Counted from the stretch's first letter, positions 54,384-63,891 are shown. The stretch is DNA of 64,000 nucleotides from a bacterium (GCA_020849855.1 JADZFO010000002.1:104191-168190); one strand, 5' to 3'. Made by a program: numbers and translations. Notes: generated by a model not told the origin, from the sequence alone.

Positions 54384-56552
54384 TTGGGAAGGATGTTAGT
54401 TTTGACCAGTCCACTGTTCTTGATCGCGCTAGTCTCATGTGGAGACAAGGACCCGCTCGCCAGCAATAATTCTGGGAACGAGAGTTCGCGTACTTCAATT
54501 GGAGCTGCACCAGAGATTTCGATCTTCAGGTCCAACTCTACAACGGTGCTGCCAGCTACTATGCTGAATCCAAACGTTCGTTACTCAATTCCTGAAAGAA
54601 TCAAATTCATAGACGACCAGTTTGCGGATGGTCCAACTCTAATTTCACTAGCTGACAGTGATTCGCTTGTGTGGTCTTACGATCCAGACAAATTGATTGT
54701 AACTTACTTCGACAGCGGGAAGACTCCTTCTTCACCAAGGGACATGCTTGATCACAGCGGTACGCTCTCTCCTGTTACTCGGCAGATAGCCGAGGCTACA
54801 GGAGCGCAGATTACTAGTGAGAATTATATCCTTAATGCCAACTGGGCCGTATTCCGTAGACCGCCAGGCGTTGAGCTGATCGATCTGGCAAAGAGAATCC
54901 AGCTTGATTATGCACAGCATGTTTCACAAGTACTTGCAGCTTACACGTCATTACCGTGTGAATACGAGCCTCGCTTGTACGACCCTTACATTGACTACTC
55001 TCCAGATAGTCATCCAGAATGGACGACGGGAGATGGGATTCGGGATGACACTAATGGTCATCCTATTCGGCCAGGAGTTGAAGGGACAGGGTTTTGGGAC
55101 CGCGCAGACTCCTTCGGATTGGGGGAGGTGGCTTATTTGTTCGAGAGTCGTATGATACAAGTGCATGGATGTATGTACTCAAAAGTCTATGGTATATATC
55201 CTCAGATCTGGCAATTGCAGCGTCCACGAGTGTTTGTGTTTGATTCAGGTTGCTACGCTTTACATCCGGACCTACCGTTTTCTGGCGGCCTTGGTTCCTA
55301 TATGGATGACAGCTTGCTCCGAGTCCCAAATCCAAACAACCCGAATGATTTGACATATTGGGATTGCACACCACTCAATAGCAGAGATATCGTTGACCAA
55401 GGCGATCACTTCCACGGCACTCAGGTTTGCGGGGTGGTTGCAGCACGTCAACATAATTCAATTGGCATCAGAGGTACAGCACCGTACGGGCAGGTGCTTC
55501 CGTTGAGGATCGCAATAAACTCTGGTGCAAGTTTGGAATGGGAAGCAGAAGCGCTCATTAAGTCATTTCAGCACCATCTACTAACAGGTGACTGCTCAGT
55601 GGTATGCTGGCCCTACGGGGGTTTACAGGGAACCACTTCGCCTCACCTTGACACACTTTATGCCATTTCCAGCTTCAAGACATACCTCGCGACCATTGGC
55701 ATTAATGACAATTATATGATTGTGATGTCTGCAGGCAACGAAGGAGACGACGCGTCACAGTATGCCTACACAAGTGCAGCTTTGGATCCAGTGTTAAGTA
55801 GCTGGTTCCTTACTGCAGGTGCCTTTGGGGCAGATGAACAGAGATCTCCAATCTCGAATTACCCGACGCTGGAGCATCCTACATCCGTTACTATCGCTGC
55901 TCCGTCGTCCGGAATCTACTATGTAGCTTCGATCTGGCCTGATCCTGAAAGGCCATACAGTTGGTCGGGCGGAACCTCTTATTGTGCACCACAGGTTGCG
56001 GGTGTTATTGCCGTCCTTCAACTGGCGGCTCCAGAACTTACGACGCAACAAATCAAGGATCATCTACGAACAAATTCGCGCTTGCACAAATGGGGCCAAA
56101 TAGACGAGCCTTTGGAACCATGGGAACCGGGCGGAGTAATTGTGCCCTATCTTGACGGCTCGCGCCTGCTAACGTGGGTGGACGTCTTTGCGCCACGCGG
56201 CAACAAGGCTGCCGATCCTGTTCAACTTGTTTCTGGCCAGCCAATCACTGCCAAGGTGCATTTTGCGCCTGCCCCTGTCAATGATGCATCTAGATTTCAG
56301 AAAGTCGTATTCATGCTCAGTCAACAGGCGGATGGCAATGGACCGACGGTTGTTCTCGGGGAGACCACTCAAGGAATAGCGCACGTAGACGATTACCCTG
56401 ACACTCTGTTCTATTCAATCAACTTCAACCCTGACTTGTTGTCAAGCTGGCCGCAGACCTACGGCTATTTGCGTGTCGAATTGCGCTTGAACTCTGTGGG
56501 TGCTGCTAAGCGGCCAACATACATCACCTATCCAATCAAAGCGTTGTTTTAG
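54384..56552 (+). CDS. Subtilisin-like (S8) serine protease lipoprotein, low GC
   Basis: A 722-residue lipoprotein (LFLIALVSC near residue 19). The catalytic triad is complete: Asp287 in VFVFDSGC, His344 in HFHGTQVCGVVAA and Ser532 in GGTSYCAPQVAGV, with the oxyanion Asn452 in MSAGNEGDD. A propeptide-like region (about 25-240) precedes and a beta-rich domain (about 590-722) follows. The TTG start at 54384 is chosen because AAGGAG lies nine nt upstream and the lipoprotein signal begins there; TACAAT is at 54348-54353. Base composition is markedly lower in GC than the rest, a sign of transfer. Confidence 0.85.
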   Translation: MGRMLVLTSPLFLIALVSCGDKDPLASNNSGNESSRTSIGAAPEISIFRSNSTTVLPATMLNPNVRYSIPERIKFIDDQFADGPTLISLADSDSLVWSYDPDKLIVTYFDSGKTPSSPRDMLDHSGTLSPVTRQIAEATGAQITSENYILNANWAVFRRPPGVELIDLAKRIQLDYAQHVSQVLAAYTSLPCEYEPRLYDPYIDYSPDSHPEWTTGDGIRDDTNGHPIRPGVEGTGFWDRADSFGLGEVAYLFESRMIQVHGCMYSKVYGIYPQIWQLQRPRVFVFDSGCYALHPDLPFSGGLGSYMDDSLLRVPNPNNPNDLTYWDCTPLNSRDIVDQGDHFHGTQVCGVVAARQHNSIGIRGTAPYGQVLPLRIAINSGASLEWEAEALIKSFQHHLLTGDCSVVCWPYGGLQGTTSPHLDTLYAISSFKTYLATIGINDNYMIVMSAGNEGDDASQYAYTSAALDPVLSSWFLTAGAFGADEQRSPISNYPTLEHPTSVTIAAPSSGIYYVASIWPDPERPYSWSGGTSYCAPQVAGVIAVLQLAAPELTTQQIKDHLRTNSRLHKWGQIDEPLEPWEPGGVIVPYLDGSRLLTWVDVFAPRGNKAADPVQLVSGQPITAKVHFAPAPVNDASRFQKVVFMLSQQADGNGPTVVLGETTQGIAHVDDYPDTLFYSINFNPDLLSSWPQTYGYLRVELRLNSVGAAKRPTYITYPIKALF

Positions 56553-56619
56553 ATTATTGATAGCCGTCTAGGGGCCGGCGCTCCGCACCTTCGGTCAAGG
56601 GCAGAGAGGATGCCGCGAT

Positions 56620-57795
56620 CTACTTATCGCCGCCGAAGGTGATCCGCGGGCGGCCGTCGCCGCTGTCGTGCTGGCGCGCCTCTGCGCCGAACAGCCGGTC
56701 GATGCTGGAGTGCTGGTCCGCGGCACCTGAGGCCTGTGGTTCAGCCTGCGGCGCGCTGGCCTGCGGGGTGCTCCACTGTGGAGCCGCGGCCTCGGGCAGA
56801 CTGTCGGCCGGGTTGATGCCCGCCTGCGGAGCGCTTCCGCCTTCGCGCAGGCCGTCATCGGGCCAGCTGATGCCACTGGGCTGTTCCTGCTCGGGGCCGC
56901 TGTCGGGATACAGCGGTTCCGGCGCGCTGTCGCGTCCGCCCAGCGTGGCGATCAGCTGCTCGGCCTGGGCCTGGGGCTGCAGCCGCGCCTCGTCTTCTTC
57001 GTCTGCCGCCTGCGTGGGCATCTCGGCCTGAGCGGGGTGCTGGCCGATCGCCTGCGGGCCGCCGGATCCCATCACGGGTCCCGGAGCCGCGCCGGCCACG
57101 CCAGGCTCGGGCAGCAGGGTCAGCCGGGCATGCGCCCCGCCGTCGGCATCACTGCCGGCCTGCGGCTCTGCGGCGGGAGCTGCGCTCGGCGCTGGGCTTG
57201 CCACCGGTGCCGGGCTTGCGACCGGCGCGGGGCTGCTTGCCGGGGCCGCCGCTGTTGAAGCCGCGGCGCTGGCGGTCGGGGCCGCCACGCCCTTGGGCAG
57301 TTCAAGGTTCGGCACCAGGCCGGCGGGGATAGCGGCAATCGCCTCGCCGAGGTCCACAAACAGCGTCCACATCTCGGCGTGGCGCTGGCTGAATTCCTCG
57401 ATGTGCTGCTCGATCTCCTCCGCGGAGATCTCCGCCACTTCAACATACTCCTCGCCCATGATGCGCTGGCGGCGGCGCTTGTCCAGCTGCTCGTTGAACT
57501 TCTGCCGCACCGGGCGCAGGGCGGCCCAGAGGCCGATGGCGGTCTTATACAGCTTCACCGCCTCGGGGCGCTTGAAGATGTTCTTGCCTTCGTCCCAGTA
57601 AGGGCTGATCTGGGCCAGCATGCGCTGGATGTTCAGGCCGATGCCGGACAGGGTGTGGAAGCTGGACAGCGCTTCGGTCGTCCAGTAGTGCGCGGCGCGC
57701 ACTTCCAGCACCAGGCGGCGGGAAGTTTCCAGGAGGTCCAGCACCTGCTGACGGTCCTGCTCCAGTGCACTTCTCAGGTCAAGGACATCGGACAT
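56620..57795 (-). CDS. Cytoplasmic helical protein with disordered tail, unknown
   Basis: A 391-residue protein. Residues 1-165 are predicted almost all helical (RSALEQDRQQVLDLLETSRR to the FSQRHAEMWTLFVDLGEAIA region). From about 175 on it is Pro/Ala/Ser/Gln-rich with PVASPAP repeats and no fold signature. No signal peptide. No family recognised. The promoter is one of the best examples of the leaderless layout. It follows, on the same strand, the murG-amidase pair after a 76-nt gap. Confidence 0.62.
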   Translation of the reverse strand: MSDVLDLRSALEQDRQQVLDLLETSRRLVLEVRAAHYWTTEALSSFHTLSGIGLNIQRMLAQISPYWDEGKNIFKRPEAVKLYKTAIGLWAALRPVRQKFNEQLDKRRRQRIMGEEYVEVAEISAEEIEQHIEEFSQRHAEMWTLFVDLGEAIAAIPAGLVPNLELPKGVAAPTASAAASTAAAPASSPAPVASPAPVASPAPSAAPAAEPQAGSDADGGAHARLTLLPEPGVAGAAPGPVMGSGGPQAIGQHPAQAEMPTQAADEEDEARLQPQAQAEQLIATLGGRDSAPEPLYPDSGPEQEQPSGISWPDDGLREGGSAPQAGINPADSLPEAAAPQWSTPQASAPQAEPQASGAADQHSSIDRLFGAEARQHDSGDGRPRITFGGDK

Positions 57796-57801
57796 GCTTG
57801 A

Positions 57802-57830
57802 AGCTTACCACGCCCATAGGGGCAGGACAA
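57802..57830 (-). promoter_or_regulatory. Complete leaderless promoter
   Basis: Minus strand: TTGTCC (57825-57830), exactly 17 bp, TAAGCT (57802-57807), six nt, then ATG at 57795. Confidence 0.65.
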
Positions 57831-57871
57831 GACGCTTTTACAAAGCTTTGCCTGCCGGCGGGCGGAGGAAG

Positions 57872-59629
57872 CTAGAAGCCGCGTGAAACAAAGTTGTCGA
57901 TGCCCACCGCGATGCCGTGGGCCAGCTTGCGCCGGTATGCGTCCGAGGCCAGCAGGGCGCACTCGGCCTTGTTGCTCATGAAGCCGGTTTCCACCAGAAT
58001 GGCCGGCATGACAGTCTCGCGCAGCACAAAGAAGTCCGCCTCGCGCACGCCCTTGTCCACCGCGCCGGTCGACTCGATCATCGCCGCCTGCACGCTCTTT
58101 GCCAGCGCCCGGGCCTCGGGGCCGGCATAGGTGTGGTGGAAGGTCATCGCGCCCTCAAAGTCCGGCCGCCCGTCCATCGCGTTGCAGTGGATCGAGACAA
58201 ACACATAGGGCAGGGTGTAGTTGGCGTAGTCGCCGCGCTGGCCCAGCGAGACGAAGCGGTCGTCGCTGCGGGTCTGCATCACGGTGTAACCCATGGCCTT
58301 CAGCTCGGCCTCCAGCAGCTTGCAGATGGCCAGGTTGTTCTTGGCCTCGCCGGTGCCGGGCACGGCCCCCAGCGCGCCGGGGTCGGAGCCGCCGTGGCCG
58401 GCGTCCAGCATGATGGCGCGGCTGCTGCGCTGCTGCTTCGGCTTCAAGCCCGGCAGGTCGCTGGGCGGCAGGAGCTGCACGAAAAGCCGCGCGCCGTTGT
58501 CCTTGCTCAGCACGCGATAGTCCAGGCGCTGGCTGAGGTCCAGCACCACCCGCACCCGCCCGGCCTCCGGCGCGCCGACGCGGATGCTCTCCACGTGTCC
58601 CACGCCCACGGCGATGTTCTGGCTGGCCTCCTCGAAGCGCACGTCCTCGAAGTCCATCACCAGGCGGTCAGGGTTGCTCATCACCTGCACCTTGTGCTCT
58701 GCCGGCGCGCCAAGCTGCACGTTGACGCTGATCTCGCCGGAGCTGGTCTGGCGATAGCTGGCCAGCTGGAAGAAGTTACCAAGGCGAATCCGCGCGAAGC
58801 CCACCAGGCGGTCGGCCGCCAGGCTGAAGCCCGTGCGCCTGGGCTGGCGCAGGTACAGATAACTGCGGCCGCTGCCTTCCACGTTCTTGAATCCCACGCG
58901 GTTGACCAGCTCGCCGGCCAAGTCCATGGAGTCCGTGCTGCCGAAGTAGGCACCGTCAACGATCAGGGTGGTCAGCTCGGGCTGCCCGCTGGCCGGCTGG
59001 CGTCCGGCGGGGGCCTGGCCCTCCTTCAGCGCCCGGGCGTCCTCGGGCGCGCTGTTGCGGGCCTTCACCTTCTCCGGCGACAGCTCCTCGCGCAGGCTCA
59101 TGGGGGTCAGGCTGGCCAGGGTCAGGCTCTCCTCGCCTTCCTCAAACTTCACCCGGTACACGCGGCCCACCAGCTGCGGCAGTTCCTGGTCCGGGTCATA
59201 GGCCAGGCGCAGGCCCAGGCGGGCGAAGGTGGACGCGGCGAGATACAGCTCGCGCCCGTCGCTCAGCACTTCGCCGGCGGCGCTGGGCTTGCCGTTGATC
59301 AGCACCCGCGAAGCATCGCCCGGCAGCAGCTCAAGCTGGTGCTCGGCAAGCTGGAAGCGCTGCCCCGGCTCGGAGCTCAGCGCGGCTTGCTCCTCCTGTC
59401 CCTCCGGCGCATCGGCGGCGCGCAGGCTGGCGTTGCGGTCGAGGCCCAGCTTCTGCAGCACAGACAGGCTCACATAGGTCCGGCCGTCAGCCTCCAGCAT
59501 CGGTGGATGGTCAAAGCTCTGCAGGCGCGTGCCCAGCAGCATGTGGTAGCCGCCGGCCTGCGCCGCGCCGGGCTGCATTGCCAGCACTGTCATGAAGAGG
59601 CTGCAGGCCAGGATGCGCCATAAAGTCAT
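57872..59629 (-). CDS. N-acetylmuramoyl-L-alanine amidase (AMIN plus Amidase_3)
   Basis: A 585-residue exported cell-wall hydrolase that cleaves the amide between MurNAc and the peptide. Signal peptide 1-25; two copper-amine-oxidase-N-like segments (about 45-160, DGRTYVSLSVLQKLGL and GRELYLAASTFARLGL); an AMIN-type domain (about 235-385); and the zinc amidase domain (about 400-585) with ligands in MLDAGHGGSDPG, GEAKNN, SIHCNA and ETGFMSN. The ATG overlaps the murG stop as ATGA with GGGAGG upstream, so the two cell-wall genes are translationally coupled. Confidence 0.9.
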   Translation of the reverse strand: MTLWRILACSLFMTVLAMQPGAAQAGGYHMLLGTRLQSFDHPPMLEADGRTYVSLSVLQKLGLDRNASLRAADAPEGQEEQAALSSEPGQRFQLAEHQLELLPGDASRVLINGKPSAAGEVLSDGRELYLAASTFARLGLRLAYDPDQELPQLVGRVYRVKFEEGEESLTLASLTPMSLREELSPEKVKARNSAPEDARALKEGQAPAGRQPASGQPELTTLIVDGAYFGSTDSMDLAGELVNRVGFKNVEGSGRSYLYLRQPRRTGFSLAADRLVGFARIRLGNFFQLASYRQTSSGEISVNVQLGAPAEHKVQVMSNPDRLVMDFEDVRFEEASQNIAVGVGHVESIRVGAPEAGRVRVVLDLSQRLDYRVLSKDNGARLFVQLLPPSDLPGLKPKQQRSSRAIMLDAGHGGSDPGALGAVPGTGEAKNNLAICKLLEAELKAMGYTVMQTRSDDRFVSLGQRGDYANYTLPYVFVSIHCNAMDGRPDFEGAMTFHHTYAGPEARALAKSVQAAMIESTGAVDKGVREADFFVLRETVMPAILVETGFMSNKAECALLASDAYRRKLAHGIAVGIDNFVSRGF

Positions 59630-60744
59630 CGTTCACCCTCCCAGAGCGACAGCAGGTCGCGGGCCAGAAGCTTCGCCGCCGGCGGCTGGGGCGGCTCGCT
59701 GCGGGGCCTGTCCCAGACGCGCTTCAGCCAGTCCAGCACCAGCGCCCCGCTGGCCTGCTCCTGCGGCAGGATCTCACCCTGGCCGCGCTCGGAAAGCAGC
59801 TTCGCATTGCCGAACTGCTGGCGGTCGGCGTGCTGCGGGTCGGGGATCAGCAGGCTCTGCGTGCCGCTGGCGATCAGCTCGCCCACGGTGGCGGCGCCGC
59901 TGCGGCCCAGGTAGAAGTCCGCCGCGGCCAGTGCCCCGGCCGAGTCCTGCAGGTAGTCCACTGTCCGGCACTGCAGCGGCCCGCTGGACCCGCCGTCGGC
60001 CGTTTCGCGGAAGAGGTCCAGCAGCTCGGCGCGCTCGCCGCCGACATCCAGTACGGCCACCTCATCCCAGCGCGGATCGGGCTGCTCCCGGGCGCAGCTG
60101 AGGGCATCGGCCACCAGCCGGTGGATCGCCCCGCTGCCCAGGCTGCCGCCCATCACAAGCATTAATCGCCGCTGCGGCTCGATACCGTAAGCCGCATAGA
60201 CTTCCTCGCGGCTGCGCACAGGCGGCATCGCCGGGCAGCCGCTGACCCGCAGCTTGGCCAGCGAGCAGCGGCCCTGAAAGCCGGCCGCGCAGGCTTCTGA
60301 GATGCAATAGACGCGCCAGGCCTCCGGCGCGAACCACCAGTTCACCAGGCCCGGCGGGTCGTTGATCTCCAGCAGGGCGGTGGCGATGCCAAGCTGCTGC
60401 GCGGCCCAGATGGCCGGCGCCGAAACATAGCCTCCGGCGGCCAGCAACAGCTCCGGTTTGAAGCGCTCCAGGGCCTGACGGGCCTGGCGGAAAGGCCGGC
60501 CCAGCAGGATCGGCAGGATGTGGCGGCGGTAGTAACCCCAGTTGGCTGGCACGGGCCGGCGCCAGGAGAAGCGGATGTCGATCTGTTGGAAGGGCAGGCC
60601 GGCCTGGGGGACGATCTGGCTTTCGATGCGCTCGGAGCCCAGCCACAGCAGCTCCGGCTGCCGCTCCTGCTGCAGTGCGCGCACGACGGCCAGCAGGGGA
60701 TAAACGTGCCCGCCCGTGCCGCCACCAGCCAGCGCAATCCGCAT
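59626..60744 (-). CDS. murG: MurG glycosyltransferase (lipid II synthesis)
   Basis: A 372-residue peripheral membrane enzyme that adds GlcNAc to lipid I. Motifs: ALAGGGTGGHVYPLLAV at the N-terminus, GGYVSAPAIWAAQ, MLVMGGSLGSGAIHRLV and FYLGRSGAATVGELIASGTQ. The start at MRIALAGGG is set by homology and GGAGGG eight nt upstream; the much longer upstream frame is not coding. It is separated here from the usual mur/ftsW cluster and linked to an amidase instead. Confidence 0.93.
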   Translation of the reverse strand: MRIALAGGGTGGHVYPLLAVVRALQQERQPELLWLGSERIESQIVPQAGLPFQQIDIRFSWRRPVPANWGYYRRHILPILLGRPFRQARQALERFKPELLLAAGGYVSAPAIWAAQQLGIATALLEINDPPGLVNWWFAPEAWRVYCISEACAAGFQGRCSLAKLRVSGCPAMPPVRSREEVYAAYGIEPQRRLMLVMGGSLGSGAIHRLVADALSCAREQPDPRWDEVAVLDVGGERAELLDLFRETADGGSSGPLQCRTVDYLQDSAGALAAADFYLGRSGAATVGELIASGTQSLLIPDPQHADRQQFGNAKLLSERGQGEILPQEQASGALVLDWLKRVWDRPRSEPPQPPAAKLLARDLLSLWEGER

Positions 60745-60865
60745 CAGCTCAACCCTCCGCACGCTCCGCGTGTGCCGCCATTTTAGCCGAAACGGCTGAG
60801 CTGGCGGCTGTTTTGCCGTCCCGCCGGGCATCCGCACCGCCCACAACTGCCCGGGCTGCTGCGGG

Positions 60866-60871
60866 TAGAAT
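60866..60871 (+). promoter_or_regulatory. -10 box, probable leaderless promoter
   Basis: TAGAAT ending five nt before the GTG at 60877. Confidence 0.5.
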
Positions 60872-60876
60872 GCCTT

Positions 60877-61629
60877 GTGAGGACCATCATGACCCTGCCG
60901 GGCCGCCGCACCCCTTATGCGTGGATGCAGCGGGCCCTGACACTGCCCCTGTTGCTGGCGGGCCTGTGCATCGCCGGCGCTGACAGCCCGGACCCCCTGG
61001 CGCCGCTTTACCGCTCGATCTACATCACCGCTCGCGACATAGAGGCCGATGTGCCCTATGGCAGCTTCAGCATTGAAGAAGGCGTGGTCTGCTTCCTGCC
61101 GGGCCAGGACCGCCGCAAGGAGGGCATGTTTATTGGCGAGCTGGACCTGACCCTCAGCCGCCTGCCCAGAGAGCACGCCAGCCTGAACGTCTTTGCCGAG
61201 GAAGCCCTGGCCCGCGGCGAGCATGAGCCGCGCTACCTGTCCTTCGATGTCACCGCCGCTTACCTGAATGCCTCGCTGGAGTCCGACAGCACCGTGCTGC
61301 CGGGCGGCCGCGCGGTGGCGATCCGCGAATGGGAAGACCTGGAAGAAGCAGAGCAGCAGCGCTTCACGGCCCTCTACCAGGAGGGGCTGGAGCGCCGCCG
61401 GCAGGTGCGCTCTGCGCAGCCGGATGTCAGCGGCCCGGAACCTCAGGGCCGCGAGTTCTTCGCCAGTTTCTGGTTCGAGCCTGATAAGGATCAGGCCGGG
61501 GCAGCGGATGCAGAGCAGGCGGCCGAGGAGCACTATGACATGCATGTGGACCAGAGCGGCCGCCACATGCAGATTGCCGATGTGTCTGACGGGCGGCAGC
61601 TTTTTGCGTCTGAAAAGCCGGACGCTTAG
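60877..61629 (+). CDS. Unknown exported protein
   Basis: A 250-residue protein with an N-terminal signal (hydrophobic LTLPLLLAGLCIAGADS) and a mature part with no recognised fold. It is acidic, with a helical segment EWEDLEEAEQQRFTALYQEG (about 150-170) and a Glu/Ala-rich end. GTG start, leaderless-type promoter; divergent from murG. Confidence 0.6.
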   Translation: MRTIMTLPGRRTPYAWMQRALTLPLLLAGLCIAGADSPDPLAPLYRSIYITARDIEADVPYGSFSIEEGVVCFLPGQDRRKEGMFIGELDLTLSRLPREHASLNVFAEEALARGEHEPRYLSFDVTAAYLNASLESDSTVLPGGRAVAIREWEDLEEAEQQRFTALYQEGLERRRQVRSAQPDVSGPEPQGREFFASFWFEPDKDQAGAADAEQAAEEHYDMHVDQSGRHMQIADVSDGRQLFASEKPDA

Positions 61630-61733
61630 CAGCCGGTGGCATAACAGGTCAGCCGGGTTAAAATAATCTACAAATCGGATGCATATTATCTACTATCCAG
61701 AGTTGCCTGCGCCTCTGGACAGGGAGGAAGTGT

Positions 61734-63878
61734 ATGTGTCCGCTCCTTCTGCCGCATCTGCTATCCAGTCCAGCCAGGCCCCTTCGCCTGCTATTCAGCT
61801 TCATAGCCGCTGGCATTATCACCCTGCTGCTTTCCGCCTGCGGGGCGGCGGCTCCCACCCAGGACAGCGCTGATACTCCCGGCAACGACTCTGCCGCCGG
61901 GCCTGGCCTGCCGGGCCTCGACACGCTGCCTGCGCCACAGCTGCGGCTGGCCAGCGCGCCTGGCCAGGGCTACATGGCCCTCGACCCGCAGGAGCTGATT
62001 CGCGGCTATCAGCTGGATGGACTCAGCGGCGGCGGTATCGAATTCCTGCCGGCTCCCGGCTATTCCTGTTTCGCCCTCTATGGAGTGTATGGCTTTGATG
62101 GCGATGCGCTGCCGGTATCGGTGCGCATTGGTCTTGGCGCGGCGAGCGCGGGCCAGCGGATCTACCTGGCCTACAGCGACTTTCAGAACCGGCGCTGGCG
62201 GCTCAGCCCGCAGCAGCTGGTCAGCGGGCCGGGTGGCAGCACCGAGATCATGCTGAGCTATACAGCGGACAGCGGCGGCGCGGACGCTTTCATCTCCCCG
62301 CCCGGCGATAGCGCCAGCGACGGCTGTTTCTACTTCGCCCTGCTGATGCCCCCGCAGGCCGCCGGCAGCCTGGAGCTGCTGAGCCTTGAGCTTGGCAGCT
62401 ATGGCGGCGAGTGGGGCCCGCGCCCTGGCCTCGATGTCCACGACAGTGGCAATGACCCCGCCACAGTCTTCTGGCTGCCCTCACCGGACTATGACAAGCC
62501 CGACTTCGCCGGCTACATGGTGGAACGCGCGCCTTTCTGGTTCGGCGACTTCGAGCCGGCCAACAGCATCCCGGTTCGCGACGAGTTTTTCACCGACAGC
62601 GCCAGCAGCACGCCGCAGCGTTACCGCGTCTACTGCGTGGATAACGCCGGCAACCGCAGCCCCTACTTCCCCGAGCTTGGCAGCGGGGCCATGCTGGCCA
62701 CCAGCACGGAGCTCTTCGCCCGCCTCAGCCTGCCGCGCGGGCCGCTCTACGGCGGCCAGAAGGTGCACTTTGACCTCAGCGCTTCCTTCGCTACCGGCGC
62801 CGAAGCGATCGAGAACTACCAGGTTTTCCTGGAGGGCAGCGGCGCGGCCTACAGCAGCAGCGACCCCCACATCAACATTGATCTGCAGCCCGGCGTCTAC
62901 CGCGTCAGGGCCAGGGTCACCAATGCGACCCAGGTCAGCGCATCCGTAATGCGCAAGCTGGTGGTCTACCCGGTCTGGGAAAAGAACCCGACGCTGATCT
63001 CGGAGCTGACGGGCCCGCTGCCGCGCCTGCAAGACCTCTCCGGCGGACGCCTGCCGGCGGATGGCCAGGTCTACTTCGTCGGCTACGACCCGAGTATTTC
63101 CTCCATCGTGGCCTATCGCCGCGACGCCAGCGGGGATTTCAGCTACTTTGACAGCGCGCCGGTTTACAGCAAAGTCGACTACATCTCCGACCCGGTCAGC
63201 GACGGCGATGTGCTGCTCTTTGGCCTGCTGCTTGACCCTGCCTCGGCGAACGCGGTCATGCTCAGCCCGGAGGGCATGCGCCTGATCACGCCCTACGACG
63301 TGCTGCCCAGCCCCGCAGTGCCGGTGACGGACGCCCAGGACCGCATCTGGATGCTGAACGTGAACCAGACCGGCCCGGCGGAGTGGAGCTTCAGCCTGCT
63401 GCCCGTCACCGCCTTTGTATCTTCAGTGGCCCTGTTCACCCATGGCAAGGCCATTGAAGGAATGGATGCCTGCTTCAACCCGGCGCTGGCCCGCCTGGAG
63501 ATCCTCTTCCAGGACATGGACGGCCTGCACTTCGCAGCGGTTGACCCTGTTTCCGGCACAACCCTGGCCGGCCCGGTGCTGATCAGCGCGGCAGAATGGG
63601 ACACCGGCGAGATTGAGTACGACCCCTCCAGCGGCCGCTGCATCGCAATCGGTCTGGTTGGCGGCCACTACTCCTGCTACGAGTGGGAAGACTCCGGCAT
63701 GTCGACCGCAAGCGAGCTCTACGGAGCGGAGGTCAACCTTGAGGGCTTCGACTTCATGGTTTCCCAGGAGGGCGAGCGCTACTGCCTCTTTGCCGCAGGC
63801 GCCGGCCAGGTGCGGCTTTTCTATGCTCCGCCCGGCAGCAACACCTGGACCCTGAGCAATACGGTGGGCTACTTGTAG
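61734..63878 (+). CDS. Large lipoprotein with the shared N-terminal module
   Basis: A 714-residue lipoprotein (TLLLSAC near residue 36). Residues about 80-225 carry the module shared by five lipoproteins (FALYGVYGFDGD, then AYSDFQNRRWRLSP). Next come a fibronectin-like segment (about 240-310) and a PKD/Ig-like segment (about 320-405). The last 300 residues are repetitive beta, probably a propeller (DGLHFAAVDPVSG, SGRCIAIGLVGGHYSCYEW), like the C-terminal regions of the fibronectin paralogues. AGGGAGG precedes the ATG. No function can be named. Confidence 0.7.
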   Translation: MCPLLLPHLLSSPARPLRLLFSFIAAGIITLLLSACGAAAPTQDSADTPGNDSAAGPGLPGLDTLPAPQLRLASAPGQGYMALDPQELIRGYQLDGLSGGGIEFLPAPGYSCFALYGVYGFDGDALPVSVRIGLGAASAGQRIYLAYSDFQNRRWRLSPQQLVSGPGGSTEIMLSYTADSGGADAFISPPGDSASDGCFYFALLMPPQAAGSLELLSLELGSYGGEWGPRPGLDVHDSGNDPATVFWLPSPDYDKPDFAGYMVERAPFWFGDFEPANSIPVRDEFFTDSASSTPQRYRVYCVDNAGNRSPYFPELGSGAMLATSTELFARLSLPRGPLYGGQKVHFDLSASFATGAEAIENYQVFLEGSGAAYSSSDPHINIDLQPGVYRVRARVTNATQVSASVMRKLVVYPVWEKNPTLISELTGPLPRLQDLSGGRLPADGQVYFVGYDPSISSIVAYRRDASGDFSYFDSAPVYSKVDYISDPVSDGDVLLFGLLLDPASANAVMLSPEGMRLITPYDVLPSPAVPVTDAQDRIWMLNVNQTGPAEWSFSLLPVTAFVSSVALFTHGKAIEGMDACFNPALARLEILFQDMDGLHFAAVDPVSGTTLAGPVLISAAEWDTGEIEYDPSSGRCIAIGLVGGHYSCYEWEDSGMSTASELYGAEVNLEGFDFMVSQEGERYCLFAAGAGQVRLFYAPPGSNTWTLSNTVGYL

Positions 63879-63891
63879 TTGCTAAATAGGT

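Noticed and set aside
60745-61566. A 274-residue N-terminal extension of MurG
   Set aside because: It is antisense to the exported protein at 60877 and lacks homology; MRIALAGGGTGGH is the normal start.
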